A stretch of DNA of 64,000 nucleotides from Psychromonas algicola (GCF_004378355.1 NZ_SNUB01000019.1:1-64000), one strand, 5' to 3'. Counted from the stretch's first letter, positions 20,163-30,002 are shown. Notes: a model not told the origin generated them from the sequence alone. Translations and numbers: made by a program.

Positions 20163-20334
20163 ATTCTTTGCGTTTATTTTTGAAGTCTTTCAATACTATT
20201 TCTAGTGCTTTAATGGTCGGTTCCAGCGGTAAGTCATTTTCTTCTAGTACTTGAATGAGATCCACCGCTATTTGTATCTCTAGAGGTGCACTTTCTAATC
20301 CACTTGCAGAAGTCGTTTTTTTAGTCTCAGTCAT
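20161..20334 (-). CDS. ybaM: Small DUF2496 protein YbaM
   Basis: A 57-residue protein that automatic calling can miss. The core (LESAPLEIQIAVDLIQVLEE, then PTIKALEIVLKDFKNK) matches the YbaM/DUF2496 pattern of a short helical protein. Its ATG lies inside the end of priC, with 8 bases of overlap, so it is translationally coupled. E. coli has the same priC-ybaM neighbourhood, which supports the call. The function of the family is not known to me. Confidence 0.85.
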   Translation of the reverse strand: MTETKKTTSASGLESAPLEIQIAVDLIQVLEENDLPLEPTIKALEIVLKDFKNKRKE

Positions 20335-20890
20335 TATCTAAAGCTTCCATTTTAAACTCTAGCGATTGTGTATATTCATTGCATTTTTGGTAACGTTCTT
20401 TGAGTGCACTGACGCGTATTTTGTGATTGATTTTATCGTCACCTGACGCTTGCTGATAAAGTGTGTTTTCTTCATCAATCATCTTTAATAATCTTTTTTC
20501 GTATTCATATTGGCGTTGTAAATGTTGATAAACTTCTTCTTGTTGAGACGAGTAACGTTTATATAAAATGTCAGCGTTACCTTTATCTAAATGATTAACT
20601 ATTTTAAGCAAGGCTGAAAACTGATTAACAAATTTTTCGCACTCATAGTTAATAATTAATGTGCCCATATCATGAGTGATCACATAAGTTAATTGATCTA
20701 GTGTTGTCTGGATCTGTTTGCAATAACCTAATAGCGATAAGCTGCCTTGAGCAAATAAATGTACTTCAAAGCGAAAAGCTTTGTTTTCTGTCAATTTTAT
20801 TTTTTGATCCCATTGTTGGCAACGTGTGGTTAGCGTTGCCAATTGCTCTGATAAAGCATTGAGGTGCGTTTGATCTATTGACTGAACCAT
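20327..20890 (-). CDS. priC: Primosomal replication protein N'' (PriC)
   Basis: Replication-restart factor that helps reload DnaB at stalled forks. The 187-residue, almost all-helical protein starts with the pattern LNALSEQLATLTTRCQQWDQ and has FRFEVHLFAQGSLSLLGY; its C-terminal region is rich in Tyr, Glu and Arg, as in PriC. Sequence conservation in this family is low, so the ybaM neighbour adds weight. It overlaps yfcA by 16 bases and ybaM by 8. Confidence 0.85.
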   Translation of the reverse strand: MVQSIDQTHLNALSEQLATLTTRCQQWDQKIKLTENKAFRFEVHLFAQGSLSLLGYCKQIQTTLDQLTYVITHDMGTLIINYECEKFVNQFSALLKIVNHLDKGNADILYKRYSSQQEEVYQHLQRQYEYEKRLLKMIDEENTLYQQASGDDKINHKIRVSALKERYQKCNEYTQSLEFKMEALDND

Positions 20891-21657
20891 GCGTTATATC
20901 CAAGGTTAATTGCCATTGCTACAACAATAATAATAAACAAAGGGCGTATAAATTTAGCACCAAAATGGATAGCAGAATGGGCTCCAATAAAAGCGCCCAG
21001 CATCAAACAAACGCCCATCGTTAATCCAATAAACCAATCGACTTGCCCAAAGTAAATAAAAGTTAATAATGCCACAATGTTGCTTGTAAAGTTCATTGCT
21101 TTTGCAATGCCACTAGACAGAAGAATATTTAGACGATACAAATGCATATTAGAAATGACCCAAAATGCTCCTGTGCCTGGTCCCGATACGCCATCATAAA
21201 AGCCTAAGGTAAAGCCTTGAATACGTTGTTTAATTCTCAAAGCAGGTGTGTTTTCAGGCAATTTGCTATTATCAACTTCCTTTACTCTGCTAAACAGGGT
21301 GTAAATCGCAACAGCTAAAATGATTAAAGGCAAAAACTTATTTAAAAACTCTGTTGAAATGAAATTAACAAAAACAGTCCCTAAAAATGCACCAATAAAA
21401 GTACTATAAAAGCAATGCTTCCAAAAAGTAGGATCGAATAACTTTTTACGGAAGTAAGTATAAGCTGCAGTACCAGAAGCAAAGCTTGCTGATAATTTAT
21501 TGGTTCCTAATGCTAAGTGTGGCGGTAAACCTGCGCTTAATAATGCAGGTACTGTCAACATACCTCCACCACCAACCACAGCATCGATAAATCCTGCTAG
21601 CAAACCAACTAATGCTAATATCATCCAACTGTTTGGATCTAATACAAATTCTGTCAT
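20875..21657 (-). CDS. yfcA: TSUP (TauE/SafE) family membrane transporter YfcA
   Basis: Inner-membrane protein of 260 residues with about 8 helices in two repeats. The N-terminal segment GLLAGFIDAVVGGGGMLTVP and the internal GFYDGVSGPGTGAFWVI are characteristic of TSUP carriers, which move small sulfur- or carbon-containing anions. The substrate of YfcA is not established. It starts one base after dinG ends and overlaps priC, so the three genes plus ybaM form one transcript. Confidence 0.92.
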   Translation of the reverse strand: MTEFVLDPNSWMILALVGLLAGFIDAVVGGGGMLTVPALLSAGLPPHLALGTNKLSASFASGTAAYTYFRKKLFDPTFWKHCFYSTFIGAFLGTVFVNFISTEFLNKFLPLIILAVAIYTLFSRVKEVDNSKLPENTPALRIKQRIQGFTLGFYDGVSGPGTGAFWVISNMHLYRLNILLSSGIAKAMNFTSNIVALLTFIYFGQVDWFIGLTMGVCLMLGAFIGAHSAIHFGAKFIRPLFIIIVVAMAINLGYNAWFSQ

Positions 21658-21658
21658 T

Positions 21659-23770
21659 CTATTTCTCTACATTTAATGCAAAAGGAGGAAGTGCATCTAG
21701 TAAACTTTTGCCATAGCGTTTAGTTATCACTCGTTTATCTAATAATGTTATTTTGCCTGTGTCTGTTTCTTTTCGGATCAAACGACCACAGGACTGTATT
21801 AATTTTTTGCTCGCTTCGGGAATTGTTATTTGCATGAAAGGGTTTCCTCCCTTAGAAGTTATCCATTCAGCATGTGCTTCTTCCACTGGCGAATCTGGTA
21901 CCGCAAAAGGTAATTTGGTTATCATTAAATTAGTGAGGTAATGTCCAGGTAAATCCAAACCTTCTGCTAAGCTACCTGTACCAAATAGAATACTTGTATC
22001 GCCTTTATCACAGGCTTTCTTATGCAGTGCGATCATTTTTGTTCGCGACGTTTCACCTTGTACTAACAATGCTGTACCAAACTTTCGGCGTAATTTATCA
22101 GCGACTAAGTTCATTTGCCAGTAAGAAGCAAATAGAACCAAGTTAGCGGCTTTCTCTTCAATACGTTGAGCGATACTGTCGATCAATTCATTATCAAAGC
22201 CTGATTCCGTTGGATCATATTTCATATTTGCCACATTGAGCGGAATAGAGGGATAATCAAATGGCGACTTTAAACGTAAATATTGTGTACCATCATTGTT
22301 TCTTAAACCTGATTGACGCATGAAATAGTCAAAACTATTTAGTGATGTCAGGGTTGCTGAGCACAAAATAATCCCTGATGCTTGTGACCACAGCATGTAT
22401 TCTAATAAACCACCTACTTCCAATGGGCTTGCACATAATGTGAAACCATCATTTTCGTTATTTACCCATGCCGCAATAGGTGCCTGAGTGGAAGATCGTT
22501 CTTTAAGCAGCATCTTCCATAACGCGGCTAAATTTTCTAAGCGTTGTATATAAAAGCCTGTTTCAATTAAAATGGGTTCTGCATCACTGAGTTTTATATT
22601 GGCATCTTTTAATTCTTCTGACGTAATATTCACAAGTTTATTGATTGCGCTTAAACACTTCTTGGTTTCTTCTTTTAAGCTAATTAAAGCGTTCACTATG
22701 GGTTGTGGTACTTCACCCATGGTAAATCGATATTGATTCGATTTATTATAATTTAGTGGATTATTTCTAAAATAAAGTTCGATCGTTTTTAAATCATTAA
22801 CCATCTCGTTAGCACTTTCAAGCATGTTAATACCAGGAGTGATCGTTGTTTGACGATGAACTACACGGTTAATATGCGTACTCACTTGCTTAATCTTTTT
22901 CAGCCATTCTTGACTTGTTTTTATATTGACGTTCGCACTTGAGAAATCACGTGAAATTTTAGGTAAATGATGAGCTTCATCAAGCACATAAAAACAAGCA
23001 TCGGGCTCAGGTAAAATAACCCCGCCCCCAAGTTCTAAATCGGCTAATAGCAATGCGTGATTAACAACAATCACATCGGCTTTATTGATGTTATCTCTAG
23101 CTCGGTGAAATGGACATTGCCTATGATTTGCTAAGGCTTTTTTACAGCTATGCTTATCAGAAACAATTTGTTGCCATATACGGCGTGGTATTGGCTTAGG
23201 CCAATTGTCTTGGTCGCCATCCCATTTACCTTCGAGGTAAGCATTTTTTAATGCAGTTAATAACTCTGCATCGCCGGCTTGTGGTTTTTCAGTAAATAAT
23301 AAACCTTGCTGTGAATCTTGATTGGGGTTTCCTAATAACTTGTGCTCACAACAATAACGTTGACGACCCTTAGCTAAGGTAAAAGTAAATTTATAATGAC
23401 TATGTTGAAGAAAGAAGGGTAAGTCTTTACTGGTCAATTGCTCTTGCAATGTAACGGTTGCCGTTGAAATAATTAATTTTTTATTGAGCCTCAAAGCAAC
23501 GGGTAAACCAGCTAAAATATAAGCTAATGATTTCCCTATACCTGTACCTGCTTCGGCAACTAAAATACGACGCTTTTTATCGTAATTGCCAGCTAATACT
23601 TTTGCGATTTCTGCCACTAAATAATTCTGAGCTTTACGTGCTTTAAATTGCGGTAACGCTTGGGTGATGAGTTCGTAATTACTACGAATTTCTTTTTTTA
23701 AGGAATCTGAAAGCATAAATCTCGGTATTATTTTTTGCTGCAATTTATCTGTATTTTTATTGTTTGCCAC
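21659..23770 (-). CDS. dinG: ATP-dependent DNA helicase DinG
   Basis: SF2 (XPD-like) 5'-3' helicase that unwinds R-loops and branched DNA, 703 residues. Walker A is AGTGIGKS (about 74-81), the DEAH box is in YVLDEAHHLP (about 261-270), and the C-terminal GSLAEGLDLPG and QSCGRLIRKETD motifs are present. In the cluster region I see a Cys140-Cys141 pair, Cys209 and Cys219. The cysteine that E. coli DinG has between the last two is not in its usual place, so 4Fe-4S ligation may use the vicinal pair. First gene of the dinG-yfcA-priC-ybaM operon. YoaA is the alternative, but the N-terminus reads as DinG. Confidence 0.88.
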   Translation of the reverse strand: MANNKNTDKLQQKIIPRFMLSDSLKKEIRSNYELITQALPQFKARKAQNYLVAEIAKVLAGNYDKKRRILVAEAGTGIGKSLAYILAGLPVALRLNKKLIISTATVTLQEQLTSKDLPFFLQHSHYKFTFTLAKGRQRYCCEHKLLGNPNQDSQQGLLFTEKPQAGDAELLTALKNAYLEGKWDGDQDNWPKPIPRRIWQQIVSDKHSCKKALANHRQCPFHRARDNINKADVIVVNHALLLADLELGGGVILPEPDACFYVLDEAHHLPKISRDFSSANVNIKTSQEWLKKIKQVSTHINRVVHRQTTITPGINMLESANEMVNDLKTIELYFRNNPLNYNKSNQYRFTMGEVPQPIVNALISLKEETKKCLSAINKLVNITSEELKDANIKLSDAEPILIETGFYIQRLENLAALWKMLLKERSSTQAPIAAWVNNENDGFTLCASPLEVGGLLEYMLWSQASGIILCSATLTSLNSFDYFMRQSGLRNNDGTQYLRLKSPFDYPSIPLNVANMKYDPTESGFDNELIDSIAQRIEEKAANLVLFASYWQMNLVADKLRRKFGTALLVQGETSRTKMIALHKKACDKGDTSILFGTGSLAEGLDLPGHYLTNLMITKLPFAVPDSPVEEAHAEWITSKGGNPFMQITIPEASKKLIQSCGRLIRKETDTGKITLLDKRVITKRYGKSLLDALPPFALNVEK

Positions 23771-23828
23771 CCACTGTAAAGAGCAATACGATGGGACAAA
23801 GAAACGAAAGATACAAACATTTAAAATG

Positions 23829-23863
23829 AAAAAACTTTATTTCGGTAGTCTACCAAAATAAAG
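23829..23863 (-). terminator. Rho-independent terminator of narP
   Basis: On the minus strand, CTTTATTTTGGTAG pairs with CTACCGAAATAAAG (one mismatch) and is followed by six Ts. It lies about 65 bases past the narP stop codon. Confidence 0.8.
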
Positions 23864-23926
23864 CTCTTTTATCTGAGATATTATTGCTTAAAAATTATTT
23901 GATGGGCCTGCATAAAACCAAAGGTA

Positions 23927-24562
23927 TTATTTAGGTTGTTCCAAAAATAAAATAGCAGCTTCAACACGCGATTTGGCTTCTAATTTTTTAAGAAGACTTT
24001 TTACGTGAACTTTTACCGTCCCTTCTGAAATATATAATTTCTCTGAAATTTCTTTATTACTTAACCCTTTTGCAATTTCTTGCATTATTTCGTTTTCACG
24101 GCGCGTTAAACTAGCCATTTTATCGCGAATATTATCTTCCTGATCTAAACAATCTAAGTAAGGCGTTAAACTTTCACTAACAACTGTACGGCCTAATTGA
24201 ATTTGTTTTAAATTTTCTAATAACAATTCAGGGTCGGTACCTTTTAATAAATAACCATTAGCACCTTGATTAATTAAGGCAATAACGTCTTGTTTAGCAT
24301 CAGACATAGTTAAAATAACTATCTTGCTTGTAATACATTCATTGCGTAAGGCTTTAAGTGTTTCTAAACCAGAAAGTAACTTCATATTTAAATCAAGTAA
24401 CACCATATCTGGTTGTTGTTTTTTTACCATATTAAAGGCTTCAATTCCGTTAGTTGCTTCATCGATAACAACGAAATTTGAATCCATATCTAATAGTTGT
24501 GTAATTCCTCTGCGCATAAGAGGGTGATCATCTACAACAATAACGGTAGAGACATTATTCAT
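23927..24562 (-). CDS. narP: Nitrate/nitrite response regulator NarP (NarL family)
   Basis: Two-component regulator of 211 residues. The receiver domain (about 5-120) has the acidic DD pair at 11-12, the phospho-acceptor Asp57 in VLLDLNM and Lys in YLLKGTDP. The C-terminal LuxR-type helix-turn-helix (LTRRENEIMQEIAKGLSNKE onward) binds DNA. In relatives it activates nap and other anaerobic genes with nitrate or nitrite. Here it is divergent from the moaA-nap block, which supports NarP over a generic NarL-family protein. No sensor kinase (NarQ) is in the window. Confidence 0.88.
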   Translation of the reverse strand: MNNVSTVIVVDDHPLMRRGITQLLDMDSNFVVIDEATNGIEAFNMVKKQQPDMVLLDLNMKLLSGLETLKALRNECITSKIVILTMSDAKQDVIALINQGANGYLLKGTDPELLLENLKQIQLGRTVVSESLTPYLDCLDQEDNIRDKMASLTRRENEIMQEIAKGLSNKEISEKLYISEGTVKVHVKSLLKKLEAKSRVEAAILFLEQPK

Positions 24563-24970
24563 TTGAAATCCCTTTGAGTTTGTTATTTTTAATATTATTT
24601 TTTAATGTTAATACTGAATGATCATGAGAACTAGTAAGAATGTAATATATTCTAAATATTAATCCACTATATCAATAAGATCGTCATCAATCAGCTGTTT
24701 TTTTAATAATTAATGTACTTTTTTTTTATTTTTATTTGTCCGTCACTCTTTATCACCATACCGAAATCCTTTCCGGTAAAAACTATAATCTATTTAACAC
24801 ATGAATAATTAGGATGTTAAATCAATTAATCATAATAAACCGTCTTTTTACATCACTTTTATAACTAAAGTGAATGAAACAGTAGATTAATCATCGTACA
24901 TAGTTAAGAATAATGAATTACGAATGGCTAGATTGTCCCTTATCTAAAGGTTTCTGTCATTCACATTTAA
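24563..24970. other. Divergent regulatory region between narP and the moaA leader
   Basis: About 400 very A+T-rich bases without a gene. It must hold the promoters of narP and of the moaA leader RNA. The only structured element I found is the palindrome at 24759-24778. No perfect NarP 7-2-7 heptamer pair or FNR box was found by eye. Confidence 0.6.
24759..24778. promoter_or_regulatory. Palindrome in the narP-moaA intergenic region
   Basis: TACCGAAA and TTCCGGTA form an 8-base inverted repeat (one mismatch) around TCCT. The TACC/GGTA ends recall NarL/NarP half-sites, but the spacing is not the classic 7-2-7. Could be an operator; unproven. Confidence 0.35.
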
Positions 24971-25100
24971 TTTAGCTCCGAGCTTATATCACTAAGTTAG
25001 ACGAGTATTTGTCAAAATATGTGATTTAAGCCGCTTAACTGAATTTTGGTTAAGAAGGGTAAACTTAGAAATGAGTTTGCCTCCCGTGTTTGGAAAGGAA
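24971..25100 (+). ncRNA. Probable molybdenum cofactor (Moco) riboswitch in the moaA leader
   Basis: The 3' part reads GTAAACTTAGAAATGAGTTT then GCCTCCCGTGTTTGGAAAGG, and then the moaA start. This matches closely, from memory, the E. coli moaA leader Moco RNA (GAAGAAATGACTTCGCCTCCCG and CTGGAAAGG). The TTAGCTCCGAGC segment at the 5' end resembles the corresponding 5' conserved strand. Pairings visible: ATCAC with GTGAT, CTTAAC with GTTAAG, and AAACT with AGTTT. It would sense the cofactor and shut down moaA. The 5' boundary is approximate. Confidence 0.78.
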
Positions 25101-25105
25101 CTGAC

Positions 25106-26083
25106 ATGCAATTAATAGATAGATATCACCGGAAGTTTGAATATCTACGTTTATCGATCACCGATGAATGTAATTTCAAATGCAACTATTGTTTACCTGA
25201 TGGTTATGAACGTACTCATCAGAAACAGTTTTTATCACAGCATGAAATCGGCAATTTAATCAATGCTTTTGCTGAGTTAGGCACGACAAAAGTTAGGATC
25301 ACCGGAGGCGAACCTAGTTTGCGTAGAGATTTTTCTAAGATCATCTCGCAAATCGCGGAGACCAATGCTATTCAAAAAGTCGTCACCACCACTAATGGAT
25401 TTAATTTAAGTAAACACGCCGTCGAGTGGTTTGATGCTGGTTTAAAGTCAATTAACGTGAGTGTTGATAGTTTAGATGCGAATACTTTTAATTTGATCAC
25501 TGGCAAAAATATCTTTCATAAAGTGATGGAAGGTGTTGACGCTTGTGTTGCAGCTGGCTTTGAACAAGTGAAAGTAAACAGTGTGCTAATGAAGGGGTTG
25601 AATGATCATGACCTTACTACCTTTTTATCTTGGATAAAAAGAAATCCAATTCAACTTCGTTTTATTGAGTTAATGCGAACAGAAGATAATGCAGACTTTT
25701 TTAATAAATATCATTTATCAGGCCAAGCTATAAAAGCACTATTATTAAAGCAACAATGGCTTCCAAAAATTCGTCATGTTAATGATGGACCAGCGGAAGT
25801 TTTTACTCATCCTGACTATTTAGGAGAGATAGGTTTAATCATGCCTTATAGTAAAGACTTTTGTGATAATTGTAATCGATTAAGAGTGTCTGCCGTTGGG
25901 CGCTTACATCTTTGTTTATTTGGCGAAGAGGGCGTTGATTTACGCCATCTGTTACAAAAAAGTAGCGATAAAGAACAGTTAAAAGAAACGATATTAGCTT
26001 CTTTACAGGAGAAAAAATCATCTCATTTCCTTGATCTAGGTTTATCTGGAGGCACTCCACATTTAGCTTCCATAGGCGGTTAA
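25106..26083 (+). CDS. moaA: GTP 3',8-cyclase MoaA
   Basis: Radical SAM enzyme for the first step of molybdenum cofactor synthesis. The 325-residue form starts at ATG 25106, which follows GGAAAGGAAC. A 20-codon upstream extension to 25046 is the riboswitch read in frame and is not protein. The SAM cluster CxxxCxxC is at Cys22, Cys26 and Cys29; the C-terminal GTP-site cluster includes CDNCNRLR and the cysteine in RLHLCLFG. The essential C-terminal Gly-Gly (SIGG) is present. It is separated here from moaBCDE by the nap operon. Confidence 0.97.
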   Translation: MQLIDRYHRKFEYLRLSITDECNFKCNYCLPDGYERTHQKQFLSQHEIGNLINAFAELGTTKVRITGGEPSLRRDFSKIISQIAETNAIQKVVTTTNGFNLSKHAVEWFDAGLKSINVSVDSLDANTFNLITGKNIFHKVMEGVDACVAAGFEQVKVNSVLMKGLNDHDLTTFLSWIKRNPIQLRFIELMRTEDNADFFNKYHLSGQAIKALLLKQQWLPKIRHVNDGPAEVFTHPDYLGEIGLIMPYSKDFCDNCNRLRVSAVGRLHLCLFGEEGVDLRHLLQKSSDKEQLKETILASLQEKKSSHFLDLGLSGGTPHLASIGG

Positions 26084-26157
26084 TACTTCCTTGTTCAACG
26101 TGACCTCTCTGCTTTTGTGGAGAAGGTCTCATTGCCTATTTATTTCACCCAATCTAT

Positions 26158-26171
26158 TTGATGTAAATCAA
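26158..26171. promoter_or_regulatory. FNR box upstream of napF
   Basis: TTGATGTAAATCAA is a perfect TTGAT-N4-ATCAA FNR site inside a longer ATTTGAT/ATCAAAT palindrome. A -10-like TAAACT at 26195-26200 is placed so that the site would lie near -41, the class II activation position. It predicts induction of napFDABC without oxygen. Confidence 0.85.
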
Positions 26172-26255
26172 ATGTATCTTTAATTCTCCTTTTTTAAACT
26201 ACATTTCTGTTAGAGTCCAATTAATATTTCATTAACATTTAATTAGCAAGCTGAT

Positions 26256-26738
26256 ATGACAACAGTCGACATGCAAAAACGGAATTTATTTCGTCGAAAA
26301 TCAGAGACTATTACAGAAAACCTCATGCCATGGATTGGTAATAGCCTTCAATTGACAGAAAATTGCACTCAGTGCAAAAGCTGTGTCGAAAACTGCCCTG
26401 AAAATATTATTGTTAATGGAGACGGTGGTTTCCCTGTTATTGATTTCTCATTAGGTGAATGCACTTTCTGCGGACAATGTGCTGAGAACTGTCAAGAGAA
26501 TGTGTTTGATGATACCCATCAAATCCCTTGGCATAAAAAAGCAATGATCGATGACAGTTGTCTCGCAAATCAAAATGTATTTTGTAGAAGTTGTGGAGAA
26601 AGTTGTTTAGAAGAAGCATTAACTTTCCAAATAGGTATTAATGCAACCCCTCAAATTGATTTAGAAAAATGTAATGGCTGTGGTGCATGTTTTGCTCCCT
26701 GTCCAACTAATGCGATAAGCATCAAGGAAACGAAATGA
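26256..26738 (+). CDS. napF: Ferredoxin-type protein NapF
   Basis: Cytoplasmic iron-sulfur protein that interacts with NapA before its export, possibly in cluster or cofactor assembly. 160 residues with four cysteine motifs: CTQCKSCVENCP, CTFCGQCAENCQ, CRSCGESCLE and CNGCGACFAPCP, for several 4Fe-4S clusters. It is the first gene of napFDABC and overlaps napD by 4 bases. Confidence 0.95.
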   Translation: MTTVDMQKRNLFRRKSETITENLMPWIGNSLQLTENCTQCKSCVENCPENIIVNGDGGFPVIDFSLGECTFCGQCAENCQENVFDDTHQIPWHKKAMIDDSCLANQNVFCRSCGESCLEEALTFQIGINATPQIDLEKCNGCGACFAPCPTNAISIKETK

Positions 26739-27010
26739 AAGACGAAGAGTTACATGTATCGAGCTTAATTGTACATGTTAAGCCAGAAAAGTCGTCTAGG
26801 CTGACGGATTGTCTTAATGCTTTACAGAATGCTGAATTAGTGACCATTACAGAACAAGGGAAAGCCATTGTCGTTATAGAAGCCTCGCACCAGAGGGAAA
26901 TAATGGAATGTATTGACCATATTAATGGGCTTGACGGAGTGTTACATACCGGTCTTGTTTACCATGAGTTTGAAAAATCTACGCAAAATGATAGCGAGGA
27001 AATACAATGA
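26735..27010 (+). CDS. napD: Periplasmic nitrate reductase chaperone NapD
   Basis: Cytoplasmic chaperone of 91 residues that binds the twin-arginine signal peptide of NapA and prevents early export. The N-terminal [12 protein letters not shown] segment and the ferredoxin-like fold pattern ([15 protein letters not shown]) fit the family. It overlaps napF and napA by 4 bases each, so all three are coupled. Confidence 0.93.
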   Translation: MKDEELHVSSLIVHVKPEKSSRLTDCLNALQNAELVTITEQGKAIVVIEASHQREIMECIDHINGLDGVLHTGLVYHEFEKSTQNDSEEIQ

Positions 27011-29502
27011 AATTTACCAGACGTGAGTTTATGAAAGCACAAGCGGTTGCTTCTGCAGCTGCGGTCGCCGGTATCACTTTACCTGCTTCCGCTAGTAATT
27101 TAATCGCAAGTAAAGACGCGAGTAAAATTAAGTGGGATAAAGCTCCTTGTCGATTTTGTGGCACAGGTTGTAGTGTGTTGGTAGGAACGCAAAATGGTAA
27201 AGTAGTGGCAACGCAAGGAGATCCTGATGCTCCTGTTAATAAAGGTCTAAATTGTATTAAAGGCTATTTCCTATCAAAAATCATGTACGGGAAAGATCGC
27301 TTAACCACGCCTCTATTGCGTCAAACTAATGGTGTTTATGACAAAGAAGGTGAATTCGCTCCCGTTTCATGGGATGTTGCATTTGATGTCATGGCTGAAA
27401 AATTTAAAAAAGCCTTAAAAGAAAAAGGTCCTACTTCTGTTGGTATGTTTGGCTCAGGTCAATGGACTGTGATGGAAGGATATGCCGCTTCTAAATTAAT
27501 GAAAGCAGGTTTTCGTTCTAATAATATTGATCCTAACGCACGTCATTGTATGGCTTCGGCTGTTGGTGGTTTTATGCGTACCTTTGGAATTGATGAGCCA
27601 ATGGGCTGTTACGACGATCTTGAAAATGCAGATGCGTTTGTATTGTGGGGATCGAATATGGCAGAAATGCATCCGATCCTATGGTCGCGTTTAACTGACC
27701 GCCGCTTAAGTAATCCCGATGTGAGTGTGCATGTATTATCAACTTATACACATCGATCATTTGAATTAGCTGATAATGGCATGATTTTTACGCCACAAAC
27801 GGATTTGGCGATCCTCAATTTCATTGCAAATTACATTATTCAAAACGATGCCGTGAATAAAGATTTTGTTAACAAACATACTAACTTCCGTAAAGGCGCT
27901 ACGGATATAGGTTATGGGTTACGTCCTGAAAATCCATTACAGCAAGCGGCTGCAAATCCAGATTCTGGTGCATCAACGCCAATGACTTTTGAAGAGTTTG
28001 CTGAATACGTGTCAGAGTTTGATGTTGAATACGCTGAGAAAATGTCAGGCGTTGCCGCAGACAAATTAATTAAACTTGCCAAAGTTTATGCCGATCCAAA
28101 AATTAAAGTGACTTCATACTGGACCATGGGGTTTAACCAACATACACGTGGTGTGTGGGCTAATAACCTAATGTACAACATTCACTTGTTAACCGGTAAA
28201 ATTTCAAAGCCTGGTTCAGGTCCATTCTCTTTAACAGGGCAACCTTCAGCTTGTGGTACGGCGCGTGAAGTAGGGACATTTTCGCATCGTTTACCAGCTG
28301 ACCTTGTTGTTAATAATCCTGCGCACAGAAAAATAGCAGAAAAAATATGGAAACTACCAGCAGGGACAATTCCTGCAAAACCAGGCTATCACGCTGTATT
28401 GCAAAATCGCATGTTAAAAGACGGCAAATTAAACGCTTATTGGGTGATGTGTAACAACAACGTGCAAGCTGGCGCTAATATTAACGAAGAAATAATTCCT
28501 GGTTACCGTAATCCTGATAACTTTATTGTGGTCTCTGATCCTTATCCAACAGTCACCGCGCAGATGGGCGATCTTATTCTTCCGACTGCAATGTGGGTTG
28601 AAAAAGAAGGGGCGTACGGTAACGCTGAACGTCGTACACAAGCTTGGTATCAACAAGTTGAATCGCCAACGGGTGCTAAATCAGACCTTTGGCAATTAAT
28701 GGAATTCGCTAAACGCTTTAAAATTGAAGAGGTGTGGAGTGCCGAATTACTTGATCAAATGCCTGAATTAAAAGGTAAAACAATGTATGACGTGCTTTAT
28801 CGTAACGGTAATGTTGATGCGTTCGGTTTAGATGAAGTACGTGAAGATAAACTCAATGATGAATCTCATCACTTTGGCTTTTATGTTCAAAAAGGCTTGT
28901 TTGAAGAATATGCACAATTCGGACGCGGTCACGGTCACGATTTAGCCCCTTACGATCAATATCATAAAGCTCGTGGTTTACGTTGGCCTGTAGTGGATGG
29001 GAAGGAAACTTTATGGCGTTTCCGTGAAGGTTATGATCCCTATGTAGAAAAGGGATCTGAAGTCCAGTTCTACGGTCATAAAGATAAAAAAGCGATTATT
29101 TTTGCTCTACCTTATGAGCCGCCAGCTGAATCACCAGATGAAGAATATGACTTATGGTTAAGCACGGGACGTGTCCTTGAACATTGGCATTCAGGTTCAA
29201 TGACGCGTCGAGTTCCGGAGCTTTATCGCGCTTTCCCTGATGCCGTTGTATTTATGCATCCTGATGATGCGCAATCTCGTGGTTTACGTCGTGGTGATGA
29301 AATTATTCTCGCTTCTCGTCGTGGCGAATTAACCTCTCGTGTAGAAACGCGTGGTCGTAATCGTCCGCCTAAAGGCTTGGTATTTATGCCTTGGTTTGAT
29401 GCGAAACAGTTAGTTAATAAAATCACACTAGATGCAACGGATCCGCTTTCAAAGCAGACTGATTATAAAAAGTGTGCGGTTAAAGTGACTAAGAAAGCGT
29501 AA
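27007..29502 (+). CDS. napA: Periplasmic nitrate reductase catalytic subunit NapA
   Basis: Molybdoenzyme that reduces nitrate to nitrite in the periplasm, 831 residues. A twin-arginine signal starts [10 protein letters not shown], with cleavage expected near residue 30 (ASA). The 4Fe-4S ligands are Cys48, Cys51, Cys55 and Cys83. The molybdenum ligand is Cys181 in NARHCMAS. It binds bis-MGD, made by the Moa/Mob products encoded nearby, and takes electrons from NapB/NapC. The next gene begins close to the stop codon. Length matches E. coli NapA. Confidence 0.98.
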   Translation: MKFTRREFMKAQAVASAAAVAGITLPASASNLIASKDASKIKWDKAPCRFCGTGCSVLVGTQNGKVVATQGDPDAPVNKGLNCIKGYFLSKIMYGKDRLTTPLLRQTNGVYDKEGEFAPVSWDVAFDVMAEKFKKALKEKGPTSVGMFGSGQWTVMEGYAASKLMKAGFRSNNIDPNARHCMASAVGGFMRTFGIDEPMGCYDDLENADAFVLWGSNMAEMHPILWSRLTDRRLSNPDVSVHVLSTYTHRSFELADNGMIFTPQTDLAILNFIANYIIQNDAVNKDFVNKHTNFRKGATDIGYGLRPENPLQQAAANPDSGASTPMTFEEFAEYVSEFDVEYAEKMSGVAADKLIKLAKVYADPKIKVTSYWTMGFNQHTRGVWANNLMYNIHLLTGKISKPGSGPFSLTGQPSACGTAREVGTFSHRLPADLVVNNPAHRKIAEKIWKLPAGTIPAKPGYHAVLQNRMLKDGKLNAYWVMCNNNVQAGANINEEIIPGYRNPDNFIVVSDPYPTVTAQMGDLILPTAMWVEKEGAYGNAERRTQAWYQQVESPTGAKSDLWQLMEFAKRFKIEEVWSAELLDQMPELKGKTMYDVLYRNGNVDAFGLDEVREDKLNDESHHFGFYVQKGLFEEYAQFGRGHGHDLAPYDQYHKARGLRWPVVDGKETLWRFREGYDPYVEKGSEVQFYGHKDKKAIIFALPYEPPAESPDEEYDLWLSTGRVLEHWHSGSMTRRVPELYRAFPDAVVFMHPDDAQSRGLRRGDEIILASRRGELTSRVETRGRNRPPKGLVFMPWFDAKQLVNKITLDATDPLSKQTDYKKCAVKVTKKA

Positions 29503-29519
29503 TGAAGTGGAGAAATAAA

Positions 29520-29987
29520 ATGAATAAATTACTAACAGTTATTATATCAGTAGGCGTTATTATTCTTACTTCACTACCTGTCTTAAGTGCCGATACTGAT
29601 TTGACCTCTAATACAGGTGGTCTGGAATCGTTGCGTGGTCAAGTTGAAGTATCAACTATTAACAGCTCTGAGGTGATGAAACGCGTACCAAGAGATCAGC
29701 ATCTTATTGATAGAAATTATGTACAACAACCTCCATTAATCCCACATACAATACGCGGGTATCAAGTTAACTTGAATGCTAATAAGTGTTTATCGTGCCA
29801 TAGTTTTAAAAATGCAGGGACAATGGGGGCGACTAAAATTAGCGTCACTCATTACCAGACACGGGAAGGAACAACTTTATCAGATGTCTCACCTCGCCGT
29901 TATTTTTGCTTGCAATGTCATGTCACACAAGCAGATGCAAAACCGTTAGTTGAAAATACATTTACACCCGTTGATTCATTACGTTAA
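29520..29987 (+). CDS. napB: Di-haem cytochrome c subunit NapB
   Basis: Small periplasmic electron-transfer partner of NapA. Start set at ATG 29520 behind GGAG with a 7-base gap (155 residues); a frame start at 29502 overlaps the napA stop codon and lacks this site. A signal peptide (LLTVIISVGVIILTSLPVLS) ends near SADTD. Two haem motifs, CLSCH and CLQCH, are present along with the extra histidines of the bis-His ligands. Fourth gene of napFDABC. Confidence 0.95.
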   Translation: MNKLLTVIISVGVIILTSLPVLSADTDLTSNTGGLESLRGQVEVSTINSSEVMKRVPRDQHLIDRNYVQQPPLIPHTIRGYQVNLNANKCLSCHSFKNAGTMGATKISVTHYQTREGTTLSDVSPRRYFCLQCHVTQADAKPLVENTFTPVDSLR

Positions 29988-30002
29988 GCAGGAGCGAAAA
30001 TT

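Noticed and set aside
25046-25105. N-terminal extension of MoaA by 20 codons
   Set aside because: These codons are the conserved 3' end of the Moco riboswitch; the ATG at 25106 has a better ribosome site and gives the family length.
26090-26135. Hairpin GACCTCTC/GAGAAGGTC after moaA as terminator
   Set aside because: The stem is imperfect and no T-run follows.
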